DNA of 25,389 nt, taken from a virus. Where the stretch lies: IMG/VR virus record IMGVR_UViG_3300025096_000116, positions 1 to 25,389 of that record; one strand, 5' to 3'. This document shows positions 5,010 to 17,000 of the stretch, piece after piece (position 1 is the stretch's first letter; each line of letters begins with the position of its first letter). A program made the translations under genes and the position numbers. The notes under the pieces were generated by a model. The model was not told the origin of the DNA. It searched no databases and saw only the letters and a program-made list of their open reading frames with translations.

Positions 5010-8000
5010 ATGGCCGTCGATAGAGTTAAATTCCAGGATATTGTTGCAAGTCAACTTCCTAGATTTGTTAGAGAGGATTTTCCTCTTCTTTCTGATTTTA
5101 TGGAGCAGTATTATGTTTCTCAAGAACATCAAGGAGGAACATATGATTTGCTTCAAAATATAGATCAATACGTAAAAGTTGATCAATTATATAATTTAAC
5201 TAGTTCTACACTTCTTGAAGAGGATATTGGATTTACATCCAATATCATTTCAACTGCGCAACCAGGCGCAACTGGTATTACTACGACTACTGGTGGGGTT
5301 TTAATAAGTGATGTTAGATATTTGGAAAATGATGGATGTTATACTGAAGGATTTCCAGAAACTAATGGTATTATTCAAATTAATGATGAAATCATTACTT
5401 ATGAATATAAGACTAGTACACAATTTGTAAATTGCACAAGAGGATTCTGTGGTATTACCTCTTTTACTAATATTAATAATCCAGAAGAATTAGTATTTTC
5501 TACTTCTTCTGCATCTCCACATAATAAAGGAGATGTAATTTATAATTTAAATATTATATTTTTACAGGAGTTCTTTAAAAAGATTAAAGCTCAATTTACT
5601 CCAGGATTTGATGATAGAACTCTCTATCCTGGATTAGATAAGAGAAATTTTATTTACGGTGTTGATAGTTTTTATAGCTCGAAAGGTACTGATTCTTCCT
5701 TTAAAATATTATTCCAAAGTTTATATGGGAAAGATGTAGAGATAGTTCATCCTAGTAAATTTCTTTTCCGTCCTTCAGATGCTGATTATAAAGTAACCAA
5801 AGACATTGTAGTCGAATCTTTTCAAGGAGATCCTTTAGAATTAAATAATTTAACTCTTTTTCAAGATTCTACTGGAGCGAAGGGATCTGTTGCTAATGTA
5901 AGAAAAGTTTTATATAATTCTAAGGTAGGAGCTGGCTCTACTACCGCTGAATTTGTAGAACCAGAGCATGATAGTCAATATTATCAAGTTAGTCTTGATA
6001 TTATAGAAGAATCTGCTGCAGTTGATGATTTTAAACCCAATCCAAAAACTAAATTATTAACAGATATAATTTATGATAGTACGAGTAATAATAATATTAT
6101 TGATGTAGATTCAACAGTTGGATTTCCCGATACAGGATATCTTGTTGTAAAAGATGTTAATGGGGATGTAGTTACTTTAGGATATAGTGGTAAAACTGTA
6201 AATCAATTTCTTAATGTTACAGGAATTACGATATCAATTAGTTTATGTAATAAAAAGAGTGATATTAGTTTAGATGACTATGCATATGCATACGTTGGAA
6301 TTAATACTTCAACACAAATTAAAGTTAGAGTTACAAATACTTTAAAAAGTTTAAAATTAGATAGTAAAACATATCGTTATAATGCCAAAGATACCATTAA
6401 AGTTCAATCTTTGGGTATAGAAGCTTCAGGTGTCCAAGATTCTGCGTGGTGGGTTAATAACCAGCCGTATTGGGATGTTAAAGCTATTAGGGCCGTTGAT
6501 GTATCAACTTATGAGGTTGATACACATGCGATTCAGACATTTTTGCCTGGAGATAAAATTACTATCACAACTAATGATACGTCTCCTGTTGGTGGTACTG
6601 TTATTCTTATCAATTCTAATTTTACATTTAGGATTAAATGTAGTGATAATGTAGATATATCATCACCAAATCTTTACTATAAAATACAAAAAGATCTTTT
6701 AAAGGTTGATTCAGATTGGTCTGGATCTACAGAAATAACTGGTTTTTCTAGTTTTAGGGGTTATGAATTGGAAGGGGCTGGACCCGGATTTTCAACTGTT
6801 TTTGGACTGACTCTTACTCCAGTAATAAATGATTATAATGCAAATATATTAAATGCTTATGCAAAATTTGATGGTGATGTTTTAGTAGCTACTAATTCTA
6901 TTCCAAAATATGTTGATGATAGTGGTCAAGATATTCCTACTAATCCATATACTAAGGCTCTTGTTTATAGTGGATCTCCGTATGATGCTACGGGTACTGG
7001 TTATAATGATACGTTACAATTAACTAGAAGTGTTGATCATGGATTTTATACGGGTGATGCTATTTTTTATAATCCAGGAATTAGTACATCTACTTTAAGT
7101 CTTGACGTTTATAGCAATCTTAATTACACAGATGATGATGGACAAGGTATTTTACCATCTAGTGTTTATTATGTAAGAAGAGTTGATGGTCAAAATATTA
7201 AAATCTCTAGAAGTAGATCAGATTTATTTGCTGGTAGTTTTGTAAATTTTGTTGGAATCGTAACTAATACGTTCTTTACTTACTCCCAATTTTATCAAAA
7301 AGAATTTATTCCTCAACCAATTTATAGAAATATATCCAGCCCTTCCCGTAAAGGAGGAGTTTATAAGACAGATCCAGGACATATAGGTATATTGAATAAT
7401 GGTGTAGAAGTAATTAATTATAAATCATCAGATAATGTTTTTTATGGTCCTATTGAATCTGTTGTTGTTGGAAAAGGGGGTTGGGGATATGATGTTATAA
7501 ATCCTCCCCTGTTCCATATTGATGATAATATTTTTGGAGTTTCCAATACAGGAACAGGAGCTACTGGTATTTGTGCTGTTAAGGGTCAATTAGAAAGAAT
7601 TAATATTATTGATTCTGGTCTAGATTACATTGGCACACCTTCTATTGAAATTGGGGGTGGTAATGGCCAAGGAGCCAGTGCAGAAGTTAATATGGCTTCT
7701 ATTATTCATTCATCATCATTTGTTGCTCAAGGAACTGTTGGTGTAGGCAAAACTTCACCCGATCTTAATATTGCTAATGATACTATAGGATTTTCTACTT
7801 TTCACAAGTTTAGTTCATTAGAAAAAGTAATTTATCAATCATTGGGATTGACAGGAGTGGGAGGTCTTTCTACTGACGCAACTTATTATGTGCAAAAAGT
7901 AGATAATTATAATATTAAATTACATGATACTCTTAGTGATGCAACACTTGGTATTGGTACTATTAATATAACTTCTTATGGATCTGGAGTTCAAAAGATT

Positions 8001-11000
8001 CGATCATTCTCTAGGAAAAGGATTGTTTCTAATATTATTGTTAGTAATTCTGGATCTGGGTATCAAAATAAGCAGAGAAGTATTGTCGAAGTTAAGACAT
8101 CCAATAATAGAATTTACATTAAAAATCATGGATATTTGAGTGGAGAAATTGTTCAATATAGTGCCGGTTCAAATCCACTTGGAGAACTTTCTACAACTGC
8201 AAAATATTATGTTAAAAAAATTGATAATGATAATTTTTCTTTAAGTCTAGTAGGATCAGGAAATACATCTTCTCGTTATTATTATGATAATGATATTATT
8301 GTTGGTTATGCTGCTACTGGAGATGGTTCTTTTAATTATGAGCCAATTACAGTTGAAGTTAAAGGTGTAGTGGGAATTGGTACTACAAGTGGTGACGGTC
8401 AAGATTTTAATTGTAAGGTTCAACCTATTTTTAGAGGATCTATTGATTCTGTTGATATAACTTCTGGTGGAATTGGTTATGGTGCTTCTGAAGTTTTGAA
8501 TTTTAATAGACAGCCAGTTATTACTTTTAAGAGTGGAAAAAATGCTCAACTTCAACCAATAATTGGTAATGGAGAAATTGTAGGTATTATTATTAGAAAC
8601 GGAGGAACAGAATATAATTCTCCTCCAGATTTAATAGTTGAAAGTCCGGAAGGAAAAAATGCAAGACTTACTCCAATTATAACTGATGGGGTGATTACTG
8701 ATGTAAAAATAATTAATGGTGGAATAGGATTCACTCTCGACACGACGATTATTAAGGTAGAAGCAGTACCGGATGTTGATGCATCTGAAGGACAAGCTAC
8801 TATAATTGTGAATAGTAAAAGATGGAATGTTGATTTATTCCAGAAGAATTATAATGATGGAAATTCTTTAGGCCTTATTAAATCGGATGATGGATTTTTA
8901 ACTAATAATATTACTAATAGTTCTCTTCAATATGGATGTCTTTATATACCTCGTGCTTTAAGGAGACATAGTTATTCAGTTTCTGAGGCAGGAAATGTAG
9001 TTTTTGGATCTCCAGATCTGAGAACTGTAGATTTAACTGTAATAGATGGAAGAGAAGTTGATAGTCTTCAACATTCGCCTATTTTAGGATGGGCTTATGA
9101 TGGAAACCCAATTTATGGTCCTTATGGATATGCTGGTGTTGAAGGTGGTGCAGTTAAACAGATGATGTCTGGATATGAACTTAAAGATGCTCCCAATAAT
9201 AGGCCGCCATTTGTTGATGGATTTTTTGTTGAAGATTATATTTTTACAGGTAAAGGGGATTTGGATGATCATAATGGAAGATTTTGTGTAACTCCCGATT
9301 TTCCAAAAGGAGTATATGCCTATTTTACTTCTCTATCTGAATCTTTATCAGAGGGAGGTCCTTTTAACAATTATAAAAAGCCTGCTTTCCCCTATGTTAT
9401 TGGTAATACTTATCAATCAGAACCTAATAATTTTAATTTCTTAGGATCTTCCAATCAATCTGATTATGATATCGAATCTAATGACTGGTTTAGAAATACT
9501 AAGAACTATAATCTTAATGAAAGTCTTAGTGGATATGATTATATTTTTAATTCTAATAGAATTAGAAAACAGAGTATTGATATCACAGCATCGTCTGTAG
9601 GTAATGTGGAAAATATTGGTATTTTTAGTGGGGGAAACGATTATCAATATGATGATCGTTTGGTTTTTGATAGTGTAGGAACAGGTGGTAAAAATGTTGG
9701 TGCCAGAGTTGAAAGGGTGGGTGGAAAAGATATCACCACTATAAGTGCTGAGACTAGTTCAATTCCATTAGTTGAATTTGGATATGGTTCAAATAGAACT
9801 GAATTTATTGGTTTTACTTCTACACCACATAATTTGTTATCGGAAGATATTGTAAATGTTGACGGACTCTCTCAATATTTTAAAGGATTTAATGGTACGT
9901 ATAAAGTTGGAGTTAGATCTGATAGTCTTGTTTTAAGAGAAGATATTGGAACAAGTGAGGCTACAGGTTTAACAACTTATTTTAATGTTTATGGTAATTT
10001 AGAATTTCCTGCTATTCGTCCTAATGATATTTTAGGGATTGCGACGGAAAGAGTCAAGGTTTTAAATGTTGATACAAAACTTCAAAGAATTCGTGTTTTA
10101 AGAGCTCAAGATGGGACTGCTGGATTGAGTACATTTAATGGAGAAGTTTTATTTGAGGATCCTAGGAAATTTACAATCAATGTTGGATCTATTGCTACCA
10201 CTAAATCTTTACCTGTAAATACTGAACTTTATTTTAATCCAGTAGAATCTGTCGGACTTGGAAATACAACTGGTATTGGTATTGGAAATACTCTGGCAAT
10301 TGTTAATCCTGGAGCAGGTATTACGAATATATTTGTCAAACCTCAACATCTTTATATACCTGATCACGGATTAAATTTGAATGATAAAGTTTATTATAAT
10401 ATTAATGATGGAACATCATCTATTATTGGGTGGAACGGTACTACTGGTATTGGAACTACCGCTTTATCGGCTTTTGAATTCTTTTATGCTGCTCCACTAT
10501 CAAAAGATTTTATTGGAATTGCAACTAATAAAGTTGGTATAGGAACTACTACAATTGGAGTTGGTGCATACCCAAATGCTCTTAATTATGTTGGAATTGG
10601 AGTAACTAAAGGTCTTTTCTTCTTTACAGATATTGGAATAGGTTCTTATCATAGCTTTAAAACTTCTTTTACTAATACAGTCACTACTCAAGTTGATAGA
10701 ACTGTGGCTACAGTATCTACCGCATCTACTCATGGATTAAATCGTGGGGATAAAATTATAGTATCTGTAAAACCTACAGATACTGTATCTGTAGCTGTAA
10801 GTTATAGTAATAATAGTAGAAGAATTATATTTGATCCCGTTGGATTTACATCTACAAATATTGATATAACTCAAAATACTATTGGCATTACATCACATAC
10901 CTTTAAAAAAGGTGATAAAGTTCTTCATACTGCTGCTTCTGCTTGTGGAGGCCTTATAGATGGTGGATTGTATTATGTTCTTCCTTTTACTGGGGATAAG

Positions 11001-14000
11001 ATTAAGTTAGTTTCTGAGAAATTCGAACTCACAGAACCTGTTCCATCAGTTATTGATATTACTAGTATAGAAAATGGAACTTTATCTAAGATTAATCCTT
11101 TAGTTGAAATTAATAGAAATAATAAGCTTATATTTGATCTTTCAGATTCTTCATTGGCTTTTAATGTAAGTGGTAATATAAACAAATCCGCTTTTAGGAT
11201 GGGATTGTATTCTGACGATAAATTTACACAAGATTTTGTAACTGCTGGTAAAAATGTTGGATTTGCTGTTACTAGATCTTCTATAGATGTAGGTAAGCCA
11301 GGAGCACAACTTACTTTATCAGTTTTGGATGATGTTCCAAACAATTTGTGGTATAAATTTAGTCCAGATAATCTCGATCAAGTTCCAGCCACTAAGAGTG
11401 AAATTATAGTTGACGAAACTGTAAATTCATATAATCAGATTAATGTTGTAAAAAGTCGTTATGATGGTCAATATACTGTTGGTACTGTAGGGGCTGCAGG
11501 AGACACCTTTACCTATGATCTGGGTACACCTCCAACTAAAGATTATACCTCAACAGTTGATGTGGGATCTACTCCTACATCAGTATCTGTATATGAAACG
11601 GATTCATCTACAGTTTATGGTTCTATTAATAAACTTAAGATTTTAAATGCTGGATCTGGTTATAAGAATCTTCCTGGAATTGCTTCTGTTACAAGTGGAT
11701 TTGGAACAGGTGCTATTCTGTTTACCGAAAGTACAAATATAGGTAATATTGTAGATTATAAATTTAATGCTAACTGTATAGGATGGGATTATCCTACTGA
11801 TAGAACTTTAAGACCAGTAGCAAATCTTCCCGAAATTGTAAAAATAGAATCATTAGCATCTTTTGAAAATATTGGTATTACTTCTGTGGGAGTAGGTTAT
11901 CTTTTAGCTCCTTCTTTGGTAGTAATTGATAGTTATACTAAGAAAAAGGTTGATGATGTTGAGTTAAAATATGATCTTGGGGATACTCAAGTTAGTATTA
12001 TTAGAAATACTACTGGATTGTATAATTATCCTCCTCAAATTATTCCTACAAACAATACCAATGGTTCTAAAGTTTTATCTGTTGATTGGACCCAATCTAC
12101 AAGTATTGTAAAGATCACCTTTGATACCACTTTTGCTAATAATTCAGATTTCCATTATGCTATTGGAGAAAATATTTTAGTTGAAAATATTAGTGTAGGA
12201 ATTGATAGTACAGGAATTGGTTATAATTCTTCAGATTATGATTATAAATTATTCGCCGTTACCGGTGTTCAAACCAATGCTGGTGGAACTGGAGGATGGG
12301 TTGAATATAGTTTAGATGGCCTTATAGGTGTTGGTCAAACTCCAGGAAGAATGGATGCTTCCAATTCTAGCGGAAGAGTGGTTGCTCAAAAAGATTTTCC
12401 ATCCTTTAATCCTACTTTAAAAGTAAATAATTTCTTAGTTGGAGAAAAGGTAATTAGTAACTTCCAACAAGGCGAAGTTGAGAGTTGGAATGCTCTTTCT
12501 GAGACATTGAAAGTATCAACATCTCAAGAATTGGTGGTTGGAGATGTAATTAGGGGACTAACTTCCAACACTCAAGGAGAAATAAAGAGTAAAATTGATT
12601 TTGATGCTGAAATTATTACAGGGGCTGGAGCTACTGTTGTTGAAGGATGGCAAAATAACACTGGATTTTTAAGTGATGATCTCCAAAGACTTCCTAACAA
12701 TGAATATTATCAAAATTTCTCATATTCTTTAAAATCTGAAGTTTCTATGGCTTCTTGGGGGAATCCTGTAGGTTCCTTTGAGCATGCTGCTGGCTTTGAT
12801 TTATATTCAGATTTTCAAGTAGTGAGTCAGACTGATGACAATACTCCTGTTCAAAATCGTAATGTTCGTGTAGATACTCGTGGGTCTGGAATAGAGATTG
12901 TATCGCATTTGGTTGGAAAGGCAAGTCTTAATTGTTATTCTGATTTTGATTTGGTAAGTGAAGGAATTATTCAAATTGGATCTCAATATGTGTCTAATAG
13001 TATAGATTTTAAAACTAGAATCCTTACTGATTATTTTGAATCAGTTGGAAATCGTGTATTAAGTATTGATGATTTTAGTAGTAGTTTTAGTAGTTTTGCA
13101 AGTAGTCAAAAATTTAGTGTAGCTGGTGTATTCGGAGAGAATGAAATCTTCAATAAAGCGCTAGTTTTAGTAAGAGATAATAAGTATACTGATGAAAGAC
13201 AATTTGGGCTTGTAACACTTCTTCAGTATGGTGGACTCGGTTATATAAACCAATACGGTCATCAAAATAATTTTACTGTTTCCGGCACTTTGGATGATAC
13301 TCAATATGATGAGTTGGGTGATTTTGATTTTTTAAATACATCTACTGGTTGGCATTTGACATTTAGTCCAGTTAAGTATGAATACAATACTTATGATATA
13401 TCATCTATTTCTTTTAGTATTCTCAATGATAATTCATCAACTGGAATTCAGACTTTGGGTGATGTATCTCGCATTTATAGTGGAAAGACAAATATTCCAG
13501 CATCTGCTACAACTACAGTAGCATCTATTTCTACATCCTATAGATCTAGTAGTTTACTTGTTCAGATTGAAGATACTAGTAATAATTTCTATGCAAGTCA
13601 ATTGAATATTATTCATGATGGCACAAATGTTTATGTTAATGAATATGGAGCTTTAAGTAATACTACTCCTGATAATAGTTTTGGAGTTGGATTTGGAACT
13701 TATAGCGCTTCTATTAGTGGAGGCAACGTTGAGATTGACTTTATTCCTAATGTAGCTGTTGCTCTTACAGCTAATTATTCTGCAGTTTCTATAGCTGATA
13801 CACAAACATCTATTGGATCTACATTACTTAGTTCAGGAGTAGTTTCATCAGGTTATACATCTATTGCTGCTTCTGGAAGCCCTTCAGCTGTTGCAATATC
13901 TTCTTATTATAGTGCTGGAGCTGGTTCTACTAATGCATCTTATTATATTCTTTCTGTTGAAGATACAACTAATAATAAGTATGAAATGGCTGAAGTTTGT

Positions 14001-17000
14001 GTTTTGAATTCAAGTTCAACGGAATCAATGATTGAATTTGGAAATGTACTTTCTGGTTCAGGTATTGGTACAGTAGGAATCTCTACTGATGGAGATTATA
14101 TTAATCTTAATTATACTCCAAATGCAAGTATTGATGTAGATGTTAGGTTATTTGCTATTAATAGCTTCCCTTATGACAATAATTCTTATTCTAGTCAAAT
14201 AAATCTGAATAATAGTATTGTTAATAGTAAAGTAGGCGTTTATACAGGAACAAAAATAAGAGTAAAAGATTCCTTTGCTTTACAGTATAAAGGTTTAAAT
14301 ATCTTTAAGAGAAATTTTGATGGTTCAGATAGTAGTGTTGTTGATACAACATCAAATGCTGTTTTCTTGGGAGATCATTTCTTTATTACTGGTGAAAAGA
14401 TAACATATGATTATCCAGGTAGTGATACTTCAACTACTAATGCTATTAGTATAGCATCTACTAATATTAGTGGTATCGGTGTAACTACAAAACTTCCTAA
14501 GAATCTCTTTGTTGTAAAAGAATCGGGTACTCTGAAATTTACTGATACCGCATCAAAAGCTTTATCTAGGTATCCAACTACTTTTGAGCTTACTGCAGTT
14601 GGTATTGGAACCACTCATGCGATTAATACTGTTGAACCCAATAAGCGGGCATTGATGGCTATTGATAATATGATTCAGGCTCCAGTTGCTCCTACTAAGA
14701 TTACTAGTGGATTGAGTACTGATGTTTTATTAGAGCAACAAATAGGAGTCACTGGATTTACATCTATTTTCTCTTCTGATTTGATTAAAATTGATGATGA
14801 AATTATGAAAGTGGTGCATGTAGGATATGCTGGTAGTAGTCAATTAACTGTTCTTCGATCACAATTAGGAACAACATTAGAAAGTCATGGTATAGGTGCA
14901 ACCATTACCAAACTGAGTGGTAATTATAATATTGTAGATAATACTGTTTATTTTGCTTCTGCTCCCCACGGCCAAGTCCCCCAAAGTGATGAGTTCGCAC
15001 TTGATCCGGATAACAGAGATTGGACGGGAATTACTACAAGTTCTACTTTCCAAGGTAGAGTATTCCTAAGAACAGCTGCAGAAGATACTAGTAGAGATGT
15101 ATATGCTGACAATTATATCTTTGATGATATTTCTAATGAATTTACAGGAATTACTAGTCAATTTACTTTAACTAATTCTGGTGACAATATTACTGGATTC
15201 TCTACGTTTAATGGTATTGTTCTTATTAATAATATTTTCCAACAACCACAAGGAGTTCAAGCTCAAGCAGATGCTTATACATTAGAAGAATATAGTGGAG
15301 TTAGTAGCGTTAGATTTACTGACACATCTACTACATTTACAGGATATGATGCCAATAAAACTTCTTATCCTAGAGGTGGAGTTATTATTTCCGTGGGATC
15401 TAGTCAAGGGTTTGGATATCAACCTTTAGTATCTGCTGGTGGAAGTGCTATTGTTTCTACTGCTGGTACTATTGCTTCTATTAGTATTGGAAATAGTGGG
15501 TCTGGATATAGATCTGGTATTCAATCATCAAATGGGGCATATGGTCAAATTAGTGTTGGTATTCAAACCTATAGTGCAGGAGTTCCTAATATTATAGCAA
15601 TTGGAACTGGTGCAATTAGTGGAGGTCATATTGTAAGTATAGCTGTTACAAATCCAACTCTTTTATATAAGCCTAGAGATATTGCAAATGTTGGATATAG
15701 TTCAGCTACAGGTTTAACTACAGTCACCACCTTGACAACTCATGGATTATCTCAAGGTGATGATATTCAGTTAAGTGGAATAGCATTTACTTGTGATTAT
15801 TCCACTCCTAAGACTATTACTAATGTAGGATATACTACTACATCAGGTATAATGACAGTTACTACCTCAGGAGCTCATGCTTATTCTGTGGGACAGGATG
15901 TTATTCTTACTTCAATTGGAATGACCTGTCAATATGATACTGTTAATCCATCTTGGTATCCTAGAGGAAAGGATTATGCCTACGATAATGGAGTTGGTAT
16001 AGTATCAGCTACTTCTAATACCATTACAGTGGATATTGGATATGGTGGTCCAGGTGATCAGTTTACTCATACTTACACTGGTGGTACTGTATCAGCTGCT
16101 GTTACTAGTGGTGGTAATTATATTCATCAGTTTGTAAATGCTACTGGTAATGCAGTTATTAGTGGTGGTGATTATCCTCATACATTTGTAAGTGCCGGAG
16201 TAGGAAGTATTTTTGTAGGTTCTGTAGATAGTGGTGTAATTACAACAGCTACTTATGCTACCTATGATGGAGGCACAGGTGAGTTAGTCTTAACAGTTGT
16301 AGGTCATGGATTAGAATCTGGTAATTTGGTTGGTTTCGATACAGGTTCGTTAGTATTCACCTGTGGAATGGATAGTAATTCTGATGATAAGACATATCCT
16401 CGTTCAGATGATCCTATTTGGGTTGGTGGAGGAACAACCAGCATTACCGAAGTTACTGATAATACATTTACAGTAAATGTAGGTAAATCGCCAATTGTAT
16501 ATTATACACCTACCGATGCTACTTACACAGGTAGTACTGGATTCTTAGAACTTACTATTGGTTCTCATGGATTCTCTACAGCAGTTAGTATTCCTAGTGT
16601 TAAATTTAAGGATAATAGTTTGAACTTTAGATGTTCAATGGATGATTATAATTCTATCCATAGCTATCCTAGAACTACACTCGATTATTTCACACCTACT
16701 ACAGCAGCTTATAATCCAACTACTGGTGTAGTAACATTAACTATTGCTAATCATGGATTTGTTGATGGTGATAGAGTTCAACTTGTTGATGGTGCTCTGA
16801 CCTTTACATGTAACTTAGATAGTCATACTGCTCAGAAGACATATCCTAGATCATCAGATCCTATTAGTGGTAAGTGGGTATTAGTATCCAATATAACTAC
16901 CAATACTTTTGAGATACAAGTATTAGATTCTACACCTTCCACTAATACAGATGCTCACACATTTGTAAGTGCATTGAGTAATGGTGTTATGAGAAAACGT

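Noticed and set aside
6430-6654. 74-codon + strand open frame inside the giant gene
   Set aside because: It is an out-of-frame shadow of the gp7-position gene; the Leu-rich translation is what a shifted reading of this codon pattern gives.
10973-11344. Antisense open frame of 123 codons inside the giant gene
   Set aside because: No promoter, Shine-Dalgarno or domain; the opposite strand is a continuous conserved coding region.
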